Assembly (NCBI RefSeq): GCF_003014695.1
Contig: NZ_PYAS01000004.1
Location: 124,001-188,000, forward strand
Source of the DNA: Dyadobacter jiangsuensis
GTDB taxonomy: Bacteria > Bacteroidota > Bacteroidia > Cytophagales > Spirosomataceae
Length of the DNA: 64,000 nt
Direction of reading: 5' to 3'
Part shown: piece by piece, positions 33,326-43,098 of the stretch
How positions within the stretch are numbered: the first letter of the stretch is position 1
Layout of the letters: each line of letters begins with the position of its first letter
Program-made: the position numbers and the translations under genes
The notes under the pieces: model-generated
Told to the model about the DNA's origin: nothing
Seen by the model: the letters and a program-made list of their open reading frames with translations, nothing else
The model's database searches: none

Positions 33326-35921
33326 GCTGTACCAAACCCGTTTCCGCTTCTGCCTTCAAATCGATCAGCTTCTGATTCAGATCGCTGGTCCATTTTCCTT
33401 GTTTGAGCGTTGCTTCAAGCTCCTTGTACTGGTTGGCCGTATTGAGTAGCCCGACAGAGAATAATGAGGAACGGAACTTGTGAATCGCCTGGCGAAGTCG
33501 TTCCAGATCGTTGGCTAGCGATGCTTCGGCGATGTTTTTAAGCTGCACCTGGCTGTCTTTGTCAAACAGCGCGATCAACTCGTCGCGTAGTTCGTGATCG
33601 CCTCCTGTGATTTCGGCGAGATAGTCGAGGTTTAATATGGAGTCTGTCATTTTAGTTTGCGGAGGTTGCTGAGTAAAATTTTGGGGTTGTGGTGCTTCGT
33701 AATGTTCTTTGTTTCCAAGATGTGCAATGGTATATAAAAGTTCACTTTCCTTAAATGGTTTCGAAATATAGCTGTTGGCGCCGATACTGAGGCATTCTTC
33801 TTTCTCTCCGACCATCGCGTGCGCCGTCATGGTGATGATCGGAATGGTGGTGGAAATGGTCCGGCGGATCTCCTTGATGGCCGTGTAGCCGTCCATGACC
33901 GGCATTTGGATATCCATTAAAACCATATCGAACGTTTCCTCCCGCAGTTTGTCGAGCGCTTCCTGGCCATTGTTTACGACCGTCAGTGGGATATTCAGGC
34001 GTTCGAAAATGGCTTTCAGGAGTTTCTGGTTAAGCGAATTATCTTCCGCCGCCAGAATTTGCAGAGAACTTACCGATGCAGCAACGTCGATTTCTTTTTC
34101 CAACTCCTCTTCCAGCTCGGCTTCTTTGACGATCCTGAATGGAAAATCCATCGTGAAGACAGTGCCCTTGCCCAAATCGCTTTCGAGGTTGAGGGTTCCC
34201 TCAAAAAGTTGTACCAGCGACTTTACAATGCTCAGTCCCAGCCCGGTTCCGCCAAATACCCTGGTAGTACTTTCCGTCGCCTGAACGAACCGGTTGAAAA
34301 CTTCTTTGAGTTTATCTTTCGGGATCCCTACGCCGGTGTCTGCCACGCGGAAACGGATATTCTGGATCTCGTTCACCGGCTCACCAATCGGCTCAACGTG
34401 GAGCTTCACGCTGCCGCGCTCAGTAAATTTGACTGCATTGCCGCAAACGTTCAGTAATATCTGGGTAAGTCTTAGTTTATCGGTCTCAATGAAGTCCGGC
34501 AAGCCGTCTTCCAGTACGGCTTCGTACGCAATGTTCTTCTCCACGGCGCGGTGGTGCATAATCGCCGAAATCGAGTCGACCAGTTCGTGGATCGATACGG
34601 GTGTTTTTTCGAGATGAATCTGCCCGGCTTCGATCTTGGAGAAATCGAGGATATCGTTGATCAGTTCCAGCAGGTTTTTGCCCGCATATTGAATATAACC
34701 TACATATTCGAGGCTTTTCTGATCCGTAACCTCGCCCAGAAGCAGGTTCGTAAACCCGATGATGGCATTCAGCGGCGTGCGGATCTCGTGGCTCACATTC
34801 GAGAGGAATATGTCCTTCACACGCACCGACTTCTCGGCCAGGATCCGCGCTTTTTCAAGCGTCGCCTCATAGTTGGCGCGTTCTGTAATATCCCTGAAAA
34901 CCGTAATGGCGCTTTTGATCTGCCCGTCGAGACCGATCACGGGCTGCACGCTGGTTTCCAGGTGGTATATTTTATCGTTCTTGACGAGGTCAATTTTGTT
35001 TCCGGCGAGTTTTTCGCCTTGTAATGCGCGTGCAACCGGCAGCGTATCGGCTGAGAACCGGACGTGGTACCGGGTAGGATCGAGCAGTTTAATGCGGGTA
35101 ACCTGCTCTTCGAGCGTTTCGGGCCGCTCGCCGGCTACACCCAGGATTTCCCGCCCCGATTCGTTCAAAAGCTCGATTTTCCTTTCGTTATTAATAACCA
35201 TCACCCCGTCCGGAATGGCTTCCAGGTACTGGCTCATTGTACGCTCCCGTTCTTTGATTTCCTTCTGGAACTGGCGTTGCTTCCGTTTGTCGAGGTTCAG
35301 AAACACGATGGAAAGGATTGTAAGTACAAACCCGACGGCGCCCGTCAGCAAAATGAAAAGGATAGAGTTCTGCTGGGTATCGGAAACCAGCTTGCGCCGC
35401 TGGTCCATGTTGTGGTTCTCGTAATCCTCGATCTCGTTGATCTTTCGCGTCAGCAGGTTATTCAGACGGATTCCTTCTCCCTCCTGTATTTTGGTAAAAG
35501 CCTGCTCGGTACCCTGGGTACGGTAAATGCTGATCACATTCTGCGAATAGAGCACGATCTGGCTGGAAATTTCGAGTAACTCTTTGACGCGCTTGGTCTG
35601 GACATCGTCGTCCTTCACAAGGTTGAAGAGCGTGTCGGTAATGCCAACCAGCTGGATCTTTTTGTTGTAGTTGTCGGTCAGCAGGTCGTTGTTCTGCGTA
35701 ATCAGATACCCGCGCATGTTCGACTGAAAATCCTTCGTGACGAGCCCGAAATTGGCCGTCTGGTTCAGCACACCGATCGTCACGTTCAGCCGCTCGTTGT
35801 TCAGCGACAGGTCGCGGACATTTTTATAGGTAAAATACTGGGAACCGAAGATCAGCGCCAGTCCAAGGTAAATGCTCGCGTAATACCATCTGAATGAGTC
35901 ATTTGTTATACGGGTCGGCAT
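33312..35921 (-). CDS. Hybrid sensor histidine kinase with receiver and Hpt domains
   Basis: 869 residues. An N-terminal membrane helix (about 13-31), a CHASE3-like periplasmic sensor (about 35-185) and a second helix (about 187-209) are followed by a PAS domain (about 228-345) and a HisKA domain with H378 (SNVSHEIRTPL). The ATPase domain has NAVKFT, DTGVGIP and GGTGLGLSI. The receiver has D670 (MVLMDIQMPVMDG) and the C-terminal Hpt has H814 (QAIHKFRSSL). It contains all the steps of a phosphorelay and could pass phosphate to the lone receivers in this window (inference). It lies 61 bases downstream of three glycosyltransferase genes on the same strand. Confidence 0.92.
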   Translation of the reverse strand: MPTRITNDSFRWYYASIYLGLALIFGSQYFTYKNVRDLSLNNERLNVTIGVLNQTANFGLVTKDFQSNMRGYLITQNNDLLTDNYNKKIQLVGITDTLFNLVKDDDVQTKRVKELLEISSQIVLYSQNVISIYRTQGTEQAFTKIQEGEGIRLNNLLTRKINEIEDYENHNMDQRRKLVSDTQQNSILFILLTGAVGFVLTILSIVFLNLDKRKQRQFQKEIKERERTMSQYLEAIPDGVMVINNERKIELLNESGREILGVAGERPETLEEQVTRIKLLDPTRYHVRFSADTLPVARALQGEKLAGNKIDLVKNDKIYHLETSVQPVIGLDGQIKSAITVFRDITERANYEATLEKARILAEKSVRVKDIFLSNVSHEIRTPLNAIIGFTNLLLGEVTDQKSLEYVGYIQYAGKNLLELINDILDFSKIEAGQIHLEKTPVSIHELVDSISAIMHHRAVEKNIAYEAVLEDGLPDFIETDKLRLTQILLNVCGNAVKFTERGSVKLHVEPIGEPVNEIQNIRFRVADTGVGIPKDKLKEVFNRFVQATESTTRVFGGTGLGLSIVKSLVQLFEGTLNLESDLGKGTVFTMDFPFRIVKEAELEEELEKEIDVAASVSSLQILAAEDNSLNQKLLKAIFERLNIPLTVVNNGQEALDKLREETFDMVLMDIQMPVMDGYTAIKEIRRTISTTIPIITMTAHAMVGEKEECLSIGANSYISKPFKESELLYTIAHLGNKEHYEAPQPQNFTQQPPQTKMTDSILNLDYLAEITGGDHELRDELIALFDKDSQVQLKNIAEASLANDLERLRQAIHKFRSSLFSVGLLNTANQYKELEATLKQGKWTSDLNQKLIDLKAEAETGLVQLKQL

Positions 35922-35982
35922 ATCTCAGGAGTGGGAACGTTGGGTTTTGTGGCACCAAGATCGGAATAAACCGAGATTATAT

Positions 35983-36750
35983 TCAGGTCAGATAATCAAA
36001 ATTAAATTTCAAGTGCCGGTAAAGGTCCCGGATTTGTTTTATCGGGAACCGGTCGGTCTGCCGCCAGTTTTCCCTCGACATGGTACTGGGTTCAGATTCG
36101 GAGTTTTTCTGTACAAACAGTCCTGTATAATCCTTGTAAAAATAGGCCTTACCATGATTTTTTAGGAAAGACATCATCATACTGTACTCGGTGAAGTCGC
36201 CTTTCCGGCCTTCAATATATCTTCCGAACTTCTCAAAAAAATTGCTCCTGCGCAGGTGCGGGTGATCGCTGTATGCGTAAAACTTGCGGTAGCCGGGCTT
36301 CCACACTTTGAAATCCATTTCGTAGTACCCGTTACGCGGGTTTTTCAAATAGGGATATTCAAAATAGGCGTAGAACCGCACCACATCGTTTTCCGGCTTT
36401 TCGCGCATAATGGCCAGCGCATGGGTAAAGCTTTCCGGGAAAATGGCGGCCGGTGTGAAATCTTCCTGCACGTACAAGGTCAGCGGCGTCTGCACCGCAT
36501 CCTGGCCTTTGTTGATATTATTGCCCAGCCCCCGGTTCTGAGGTGTGGTAATGAGCCTGAACTCGTGCTTTTTCTGCAATTGAAGCAGGTAGTCGACGTG
36601 CTCGGGCTTGCTGCCGTCGTCGGACACGACAATATCGCCGAACCGGCAGCCTAGCGCTTCAAATGAAAGAAGCAACTGTTCCAGCGACTGGCTCCGGTTG
36701 TAATGGGTGATGAGCAGTGTCACCTCCCCGAAGAAGTATTCCTTGTTCAT
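35983..36750 (-). CDS. Glycosyltransferase, GT2-like
   Basis: 255 residues with a GT-A opening (VTLLITHYNRSQSLEQLLLS), GDIVVSDDGSKPEH and a distinctive TTPQNRGLGNNINKGQDAVQ followed by LYVQEDF, which may supply the metal-binding acids. HPHLRRSNFFEKFGRYIEG follows. It is clearly a paralog of the next gene upstream, sharing all these segments, so the two arose by tandem duplication. No membrane helix. Sugar unknown. Confidence 0.85.
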   Translation of the reverse strand: MNKEYFFGEVTLLITHYNRSQSLEQLLLSFEALGCRFGDIVVSDDGSKPEHVDYLLQLQKKHEFRLITTPQNRGLGNNINKGQDAVQTPLTLYVQEDFTPAAIFPESFTHALAIMREKPENDVVRFYAYFEYPYLKNPRNGYYEMDFKVWKPGYRKFYAYSDHPHLRRSNFFEKFGRYIEGRKGDFTEYSMMMSFLKNHGKAYFYKDYTGLFVQKNSESEPSTMSRENWRQTDRFPIKQIRDLYRHLKFNFDYLT

Positions 36751-36759
36751 GTGGGCAGT

Positions 36760-37539
36760 CTATTTCATGAAAACCAGGTCCAGCGTGTTTTTCATCCAGC
36801 GATAGCGCAGGTAGCCTAACCGGGCCAGCTTCACCAAGGGGTTCTCGCTCAGTTTCCAGTTGGCGCGCTCCATGGTACTGGGCTCGTCGGAGGAGTTTTT
36901 TTGGTAAAATAATTGGGTGAAGTCATTGTAAAACAACCCTTTCCCCTTTTTCTGTAAAAAGCTGACGGCCATTTTATATTCCGTGAGGTCGCCTTTAATG
37001 CCTTCGGGATAGCGGCCGAACTTTTGCAGGAACGTGCTCCTGCGCAAATGCGGGTGATCGCTGTAATAGTAGAATTTCAAATGGTTCATATCCCAGAACC
37101 GGTACACCATTTCCGAATAACCCTTCTTGAAAGGTTTCAGGGTAGGGTAGGCAAAATAGGCATAGAACCGTACAATATCCCATTTGGAATCTTCGCGCAT
37201 GAACGTGAGCGCGTCCTGGAAATGCTCCGGGAAGATGTCGGAAGGCTGGAAATCCTCCTGTACATATAAGGTATACTCCGATTGCACCGCATCCTGCCCT
37301 TTGTTGATATTGTTGCCAAGCCCGCGGTTTTTGGGCGTAGTAATGAGCCGGAAACGGAAGCGGCCTGTGAGCGCCTGCACCTGTTCGAGGTGTTCGGGCT
37401 TGCTGCCGTCGTCGGAAACCACAATATCGGCAAACTGGCAGCCCAGGGACTCGAATGTTGCCAGGAGCCGTTCGAGCGAGCCGCTGCGGTTGTAATGGGT
37501 GATCAGTAAAGTTGTATCGGGGAAATGGTGCTGCATCAT
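36760..37539 (-). CDS. Glycosyltransferase, GT2-like (tandem paralog)
   Basis: 259 residues, collinear with the gene 9 bases downstream: LLITHYNRSGSLERLLATFE, ADIVVSDDGSKPEH, TTPKNRGLGNNINKGQDAVQ, YVQEDF and HPHLRRSTFLQKFGRYPEG. The C-terminal third has diverged more, which may mean different acceptors. It follows the GT2 gene upstream by a single base, so all are one operon. Confidence 0.85.
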   Translation of the reverse strand: MMQHHFPDTTLLITHYNRSGSLERLLATFESLGCQFADIVVSDDGSKPEHLEQVQALTGRFRFRLITTPKNRGLGNNINKGQDAVQSEYTLYVQEDFQPSDIFPEHFQDALTFMREDSKWDIVRFYAYFAYPTLKPFKKGYSEMVYRFWDMNHLKFYYYSDHPHLRRSTFLQKFGRYPEGIKGDLTEYKMAVSFLQKKGKGLFYNDFTQLFYQKNSSDEPSTMERANWKLSENPLVKLARLGYLRYRWMKNTLDLVFMK

Positions 37540-37540
37540 A

Positions 37541-38407
37541 TTACGAGAGATAGTCGCGCATGCCTTGCAGTTGTCGCTTGGCCCGATTGAAGAATGCTTT
37601 GGAAATGCTCCCGTCGTCGAGCAACCGGCGTGGCGAGGTGAAAACCGTCGCTTTGGAACTGGTAACCTGTTTGAGATCGCCTTCTTTTTTCAGGTTCAGG
37701 GCCATGCGGCCGTCTTCGGCTTCGTTTTGGAAGTCACTTCCCACGATATTGGCATAGACCCGTGAGCCGCTCACTTTGAATCCGCCTGTTCTGCGGCCTA
37801 CCTCGGTCACAAAGCCCATGTTGAAGCCATAGACATTCAGATATTCCCGGTTCTTCTTCCGGATCTGAATCATCAGCCCGGCGAACTTTTCGTAAAGCCA
37901 AAGTCCTGTCCGTCCCTGCCCGGCAGGTGGTATGAATGCATAATTGCCGTACACCCCCGTGATATCCGCATTTTTTGCCATGGGTTCGACCATGAGGTCG
38001 ATCCAGTCGGGCGGATAGAAGGTGTCCGAATCGGCGCAGAGGTGGAATTTTCCGCGGGCATGGTCGAGGCCCATTTGACGCGCAAAAGGGGTGCCCTGGA
38101 CGGTTTGCAGGTAATTCCGCACGCCCAGCGTGTCGAGCACCTTCTGAGTGCCGTCGGTGGAGTTGTTGTTGACGACGATGATCTCGACCTTATACCGTGT
38201 GTTGCTCGCCGAAAGCGACGACAATGTCCGGTAAATGTTGTTCTCCTCGTTCCAGGCAGGAATTACCACCGAAACTTCCGGGCTCTCATCCTTGAACCGG
38301 CTGATCCGTTCCCGCAAGGCCTGAATTTCGCCTTCGGTAAGGTCTGCGAAGCGCTTGTTTGTAAAAAGGTGCGGTAAAATCCATTTAGGTAAGCTCAATA
38401 AGCTCAT
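37541..38407 (-). CDS. Glycosyltransferase, GT2 family
   Basis: 288 residues. A classical GT-A nucleotide-sugar domain: VSVVIPAWNEENNIYRTLSS, IIVVNNNSTDGTQKVLD, a DSD metal motif (HLCADSDTFYPPDW) and the acceptor region GFNMGFVTEVGRRTGGF. No membrane helix. First gene of a minus-strand run of three glycosyltransferases and the hybrid kinase, divergent from a flippase gene. Confidence 0.87.
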   Translation of the reverse strand: MSLLSLPKWILPHLFTNKRFADLTEGEIQALRERISRFKDESPEVSVVIPAWNEENNIYRTLSSLSASNTRYKVEIIVVNNNSTDGTQKVLDTLGVRNYLQTVQGTPFARQMGLDHARGKFHLCADSDTFYPPDWIDLMVEPMAKNADITGVYGNYAFIPPAGQGRTGLWLYEKFAGLMIQIRKKNREYLNVYGFNMGFVTEVGRRTGGFKVSGSRVYANIVGSDFQNEAEDGRMALNLKKEGDLKQVTSSKATVFTSPRRLLDDGSISKAFFNRAKRQLQGMRDYLS

Positions 38408-38564
38408 ATTCTGGCAATCAGTAGGTTTTGTACATCTTCACAATCAAGCTGGCCCATGCGGCGGGCAGTTGGGAGGAAAGTTAAAACATTATTCCTGCTT
38501 TGCGCAAAAATATTGTAAAATTACTTCGCATATTGCGTCTGGTTCCAATCTTGCTTACGTCCGG

Positions 38565-39914
38565 ATGGCCTTTCAGCTTTTACAGAAACTAAGGAACAAA
38601 CATTTTCTTTCGTTGGCCGGAAACGGCATTATGTCGGTGTTGGGGATGCTCAACATGATCATCCTGTACCGTGCGTTGCCTGTGGCGAGCATCGGGATGT
38701 GGGTGTTCTTTTTGTCGATATTGCTCCTGGTCGACACATTTCGGTCGGGTTTCCTGACCACCGCATTCATCAAATTCTACGCGGGCGCCGGCGAAGCGCG
38801 GAAGCGCGAGGTGGTGGGCTCGGCTTGGTTCATTGGTGGCGCGATCACCGGTATCCTGGCGCTGATCAACATTCCCGCGTTCCTGTTTTCGGATTGGTTT
38901 AAGAATCCTTCGGTCGTGCTGTTCGTCGAATGGTTCGGCATTATTTACATTGCTTCGCTGCCGTATTTCATCGCATCCTGCGTGGTGCAGGCCGAGCAGC
39001 GATTCGATCAGCTATTGTGTATCCGTTTCCTGAGCCAGGGGTTTTTCATCATTTTTGTGATGGTGATGGCATTCACGAAAACCGCCAATCTGCAAAATAT
39101 CATCTATGCCTATTTGGGCGGCGCCGCACTCACGAGCATTTTTACGATCGTGATGGGTTGGGCCAGGCTGGCCAATTTCAAGGACCGTACCAGCGAATGC
39201 ATTAAGGAAATTTTCCATTTTGGTAAATTTTCGGTAGGTACTACATTAAGTTCCAATCTTTTCGGGACCTCCAATACCATGATTATCAACTTCATGCTCG
39301 GCCCGGCCGCATTGGCGGTGTTCAATCTGGGGCAGCGGCTGATGGAGATCATTGAAATACCGCTGCGCAGCTTTGCCGCTACGGGTATGCCCGAGCTGTC
39401 GGCTGCCTACAATGAGGGCAACCGGCCGAAGGTGATCGACACCATGAAGCGTTATGCGGGCCTGATTACCATGGCGCTGCTGCCAGCCTGTATCGGCGCG
39501 GTGATCCTGGCCGATGTGGCCATTCATATTATAGGAGGGGAGAAATACATTAACTCAGAAGCTGCCAATATCATGCGCCTGTATATGACGTTCGCGCTGC
39601 TGTACCCGCTCGACCGCTTTTTTGCATTGACACTCGACGTTATCCATCAGCCCAAAATCAATTTCATCAAAGTCCTGATCATGCTTGCGGGTAGCGTTAT
39701 CGCTTCCGTGAGCGGCATTTACCTTACCGGCAGTATCTACGGCGTGGCGATTGCCGGCGTCGTACCGACGCTCATCGGTGTGGGAATCGGGTACTGGGGG
39801 CTCAACCGTTTTCAGCCTTTCAGCATTCTCAGCGTATTTACGACGGGTTATGCCGAGGCGGTCAACCTGGTCAGGGTTTGGTGGGGGAAGCTGATGGTTC
39901 ACAAGGCACAATAA
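38565..39914 (+). CDS. Wzx-type polysaccharide flippase
   Basis: 449 residues from the ATG of MAFQLLQKLRNKHFLSLAGN; the open frame reaches 70 codons further upstream but that part overlaps the divergent gene and is not membrane-protein-like. About twelve to fourteen hydrophobic helices of the MOP/MATE flippase superfamily are visible (for example MSVLGMLNMIILYRALPVAS and a TNTMIINFMLGPAALAVFNL-like segment). It would move lipid-linked repeat units across the inner membrane. TTTG at 38499-38502 with TACTTCG 19 bases on is a weak promoter candidate. Confidence 0.87.
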   Translation: MAFQLLQKLRNKHFLSLAGNGIMSVLGMLNMIILYRALPVASIGMWVFFLSILLLVDTFRSGFLTTAFIKFYAGAGEARKREVVGSAWFIGGAITGILALINIPAFLFSDWFKNPSVVLFVEWFGIIYIASLPYFIASCVVQAEQRFDQLLCIRFLSQGFFIIFVMVMAFTKTANLQNIIYAYLGGAALTSIFTIVMGWARLANFKDRTSECIKEIFHFGKFSVGTTLSSNLFGTSNTMIINFMLGPAALAVFNLGQRLMEIIEIPLRSFAATGMPELSAAYNEGNRPKVIDTMKRYAGLITMALLPACIGAVILADVAIHIIGGEKYINSEAANIMRLYMTFALLYPLDRFFALTLDVIHQPKINFIKVLIMLAGSVIASVSGIYLTGSIYGVAIAGVVPTLIGVGIGYWGLNRFQPFSILSVFTTGYAEAVNLVRVWWGKLMVHKAQ

Positions 39915-39920
39915 AGGAAT

Positions 39921-40856
39921 ATGCTGAATAAAATACTCAGTCTGGTAGTACTGCTGCGGTACGGGAAACTGCCGTGGGAGCACCGGTATTTTTACCGCGA
40001 CACGCTCCGTTGCCAGGTGCAGCAGTGGAAATACATCTGGAAGGATTACGTAAGCCGGAAAAAATACAAGAAGCTGGCATTCAGCGGCGAGTTCGCCCCG
40101 GAGCTGCAATTTGTGCTGCCATTTGCTTATTGGCATTACAAAAACGGCACGCTGGAAAGTACCGTTTCTTCGAAATACACCAAAGAGCTTTATTTTTTCT
40201 CTCCCGATCACCGGGAGCAGTTCGATACCCGCTCCAACGAAGGGAACTATAATTTCGAAATGCCGCGGATTCTGTATAGTCAGGATTACGATATGTCGAA
40301 ATGGATCCCCGTGCCATTGAAAGAGACTTACCGCAACGACGTGTATGTCTACGAAAAGCCGATCCTGATCATTGCCAACCGCTACAATATGGAATGGGAC
40401 GGGCCGCCGGTGAGTTTTTACAGCGTCGAAATGCTCGCATTCATCCTGGAAAAGCTGAAAAGCAAATACACCGTCATTTACAACCGGCCACGCCCGCAGC
40501 ATATTACGATGGACAACTCCGACATTTACGATATGGACGAGTTCAGCTGGCTCGCCGCCGAGCATCCGGACGTGATTTTAATGGAGAATCTGTTCAGAGA
40601 GAATAAGGCCGGGGCTAATAATTTCAACCATTTGCAGCTGATGGTATACGCCAACGCCAGTCATTTTATATCAATTCACGGGGGCACCGCAACGCTGGCA
40701 AGCTATTTCGGCGGTACCAACCTGATTTTGTCGAAAAAAGGGCCGGAGCATTATTTCAAATGCTTCCATAAGCTCTACCCGCAGTTCTCGGGGGCGAAAA
40801 TCTTGCATGCCAAAACCGACGACGAGGTAAAACAGTACGTCGAGGCGCATTTCTGA
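39921..40856 (+). CDS. Putative glycosyltransferase of unknown family
   Basis: 311 residues, soluble, 6 bases after the flippase gene and overlapping the next by 1 base. It has the feel of a GT-B enzyme: YEKPILIIANRYNMEWDGPP in the middle and HFISIHGGTATLASYFGGTN near the C-terminus, which resembles the nucleotide-binding loop of several polysaccharide glycosyltransferases. I do not recognise a defined family, and activity is inferred mainly from context between two flippases. Confidence 0.65.
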   Translation: MLNKILSLVVLLRYGKLPWEHRYFYRDTLRCQVQQWKYIWKDYVSRKKYKKLAFSGEFAPELQFVLPFAYWHYKNGTLESTVSSKYTKELYFFSPDHREQFDTRSNEGNYNFEMPRILYSQDYDMSKWIPVPLKETYRNDVYVYEKPILIIANRYNMEWDGPPVSFYSVEMLAFILEKLKSKYTVIYNRPRPQHITMDNSDIYDMDEFSWLAAEHPDVILMENLFRENKAGANNFNHLQLMVYANASHFISIHGGTATLASYFGGTNLILSKKGPEHYFKCFHKLYPQFSGAKILHAKTDDEVKQYVEAHF

Positions 40857-42202
40857 TGGTTATGGAGGGAAAAAAGGATTACTGGCTCAAATCGGGGTTT
40901 ATCAATATCGTCCAGAACTTCTCGGGCGTGTTCTTCGGCTTCGCGGGCTTTTATTTGCTGGTGCGGCTGCTTACCAAGCACGATTTCGGGGTTTGGACGC
41001 TGTTCATTTCCACGACCACCATCCTGGAAGCCATCCGCAGCGGCCTCTTGCAGAATGCGCTGATCAAATACATCTCATCGTCGGATTCCAAAGAACACCC
41101 GGCCATTATCACGGCCTCTTTTGCGATCAACGGCATTGTGCAGGTCGTGTGCATTGCCGCCATACTCATCTTTTCGCCCTGGCTGAGCCGGCTCTGGGAC
41201 GCGCCGCAACTGGTGGAAATGATGTACTGGTACATTGGTATCTACCTGCTTTCCGGTTTGCAGGCGCAGTTTAACGGTATCGAGCAGGCGAACCTACGCT
41301 TCAACGGAATCTTCGTGACGACCATCATCCGGCAGGGCGTATTTTTCACATTCGTACTGGTTTGCTACGTTTTCAGCTTTTCGGTCGAGCTGGTTTTCCT
41401 TGTATGGGTGCAGATTGCGAGCGCGCTTGCGGGCATGCTCATCGCATACAGCCATGCGCGTACACACCTGGCATTATCCGCGCACGTGAGCCGGGAGTGG
41501 ATGGGCAAGTTGTTTGGCTATGGTAAATATGCTTTTGGTACATTAATCAGCTCGCTGCTTTCGGGTACCATCGACCAGATGATGCTGGGGGCAATGCTTT
41601 CGCCCGCGGCTTCCGGGGCATTCAATATCGCCGTCCGCATTACCAACCTGATCGACATTCCGGGCAATGCCGTAGCGACGATCGTGTTCCCGCAGAGCGC
41701 CAAGCGAATGGAGTCGGAGGGCAAGGGAGCTATCAAGTATTTGTATGAAAAATCGGTAGGAACCACTTTGGCATTGGTGGTGCCGGTAGTAATTTTTCTT
41801 TACCTGTTCTCCGGCATTGTAATTACGCTGATCGCCGGTGAAAAGTATGCCGATTCGATCCCATTGCTGCAAATAACCTTGCTCTACTGTCTGCTGATCC
41901 CATTTGGAAGGCAGTTTGGAACGATACTCGACTCGATCGGCAAGACCCGGGTTACGTTTTTTGTGGTGATAGGTACAGCAAGTCTGAACCTTTGCCTGAA
42001 TTACTTTTTCATCCGCCAGTGGGGTGTAGTAGGTGCCGCCTACGCGACATTATGCTCCAATATCGTCGGTTTTGCAGTAGCACAGGTCATTTTGAAGAAG
42101 GAGATCGGCGTGAATGTATTGAACACGTTCGTGTACATGTACAAATTCTATCCTGAGTTCCTTGACAGGTATTTGCGACCGATGTTGAAGGCTAAGTCTT
42201 AA
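40856..42202 (+). CDS. Second Wzx-type polysaccharide flippase
   Basis: 448 residues, a MOP/MATE-type membrane protein with about fourteen helices; the opening DYWLKSGFINIVQNFSGVFF and KYAFGTLISSLLSGTIDQMM are typical. Its ATG overlaps the previous stop (TGATG). It is not a close copy of the flippase at 38565-39914. A second flippase in one locus suggests either two different repeat units or one glycan flipped in two versions (inference). Confidence 0.87.
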   Translation: MVMEGKKDYWLKSGFINIVQNFSGVFFGFAGFYLLVRLLTKHDFGVWTLFISTTTILEAIRSGLLQNALIKYISSSDSKEHPAIITASFAINGIVQVVCIAAILIFSPWLSRLWDAPQLVEMMYWYIGIYLLSGLQAQFNGIEQANLRFNGIFVTTIIRQGVFFTFVLVCYVFSFSVELVFLVWVQIASALAGMLIAYSHARTHLALSAHVSREWMGKLFGYGKYAFGTLISSLLSGTIDQMMLGAMLSPAASGAFNIAVRITNLIDIPGNAVATIVFPQSAKRMESEGKGAIKYLYEKSVGTTLALVVPVVIFLYLFSGIVITLIAGEKYADSIPLLQITLLYCLLIPFGRQFGTILDSIGKTRVTFFVVIGTASLNLCLNYFFIRQWGVVGAAYATLCSNIVGFAVAQVILKKEIGVNVLNTFVYMYKFYPEFLDRYLRPMLKAKS

Positions 42203-42215
42203 AAACCAGCACATT

Positions 42216-43025
42216 ATGGTAGGTGTTTACTTTTCCGGCCGGCTTGGCAACCAGTTGTTTCAGTACTACTTCCTGTTGTACCTGAAAACCAGGAACCCGC
42301 GTTTGACCTATTTCTTCCCGAACCCGCACCACGCTTACCTGAGCAAGTATTTCGATCTGGGCAGCTACCATAACCTGACACTAGGCTCGAAGCTGTATTC
42401 GGGTTTTACGCGCGTCATTCCGAAGCTAATGGGGTTCAAGGCGGTGCACGTTCATAATTTTTTCAGCCCAAAGGAATTTACACCGAAAAGCGGACAGATG
42501 TATTACGGCTATTTCCAGTCCGATTTTTACATCAAACACTTGCCCGCCGGTACGTTACCAAAGCTGAAACCGGAATTTGAGCAGGCTTTTGATGAAAGGT
42601 ACGGCCAGGTTTTCAGGCATGAGAAAACGGTGGTGGTGCATATCCGCCGCACCGATTATTTGTCTTACGGCAAACGCGATATTTCGCTGCCTGTGGAGTA
42701 TTTCCAAAAGCAGCTCAATTCGATCGAAAACCTGGATGAATACAAGGTCTATTTTGTGAGCGACGATATGGATTTTGTCAAAACCGCATTTCCTTCGCGC
42801 GCTAACTTTTTCTTTGTCTCTAATTCGGAGATCATCGATTTCCAGCTGATCATGCACGCCGATATCGCCATTATTTCCAACAGTACTTTTGCCTGGTGGG
42901 CGGCCTATATGTGTCCGAAAAAAAATTACGTGATCGCCCCAAAAAACTGGTTTGGCTTCCGAATTGGCCGCGAACACCCCAAAGGCATCATGACCGACCG
43001 CTTTGAATGGCGGGATGTATTGTAA
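42216..43025 (+). CDS. Alpha-1,2-fucosyltransferase-like, GT11 family
   Basis: 269 residues with all GT11 signatures: GRLGNQLFQY (8-17), the GDP-fucose-binding HIRRTDY (142-148) and SNSTFAWWAA (221-230). The family transfers fucose from GDP-fucose in alpha-1,2 linkage to galactose or other sugars, so this glycan probably carries fucose or a related 6-deoxy sugar. Soluble, cytoplasmic face. It follows the flippase by 13 bases. Confidence 0.88.
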   Translation: MVGVYFSGRLGNQLFQYYFLLYLKTRNPRLTYFFPNPHHAYLSKYFDLGSYHNLTLGSKLYSGFTRVIPKLMGFKAVHVHNFFSPKEFTPKSGQMYYGYFQSDFYIKHLPAGTLPKLKPEFEQAFDERYGQVFRHEKTVVVHIRRTDYLSYGKRDISLPVEYFQKQLNSIENLDEYKVYFVSDDMDFVKTAFPSRANFFFVSNSEIIDFQLIMHADIAIISNSTFAWWAAYMCPKKNYVIAPKNWFGFRIGREHPKGIMTDRFEWRDVL

Positions 43026-43098
43026 AAATTTCTAAATTACGACTGCGCCCGGCTTCGGGCGGGCGATCTGATGTAAATCTATCGAATACGCTTTGCTA

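Noticed and set aside
39555..40565. Minus-strand open frame of 336 codons
   Set aside because: Antisense to the flippase and the next gene; no recognisable domain.
43044..43068. GC-rich hairpin (GCCCGGCTTCGGGC) as a terminator
   Set aside because: No T-tract follows and it lies within a co-directional gene run, so termination is not supported.
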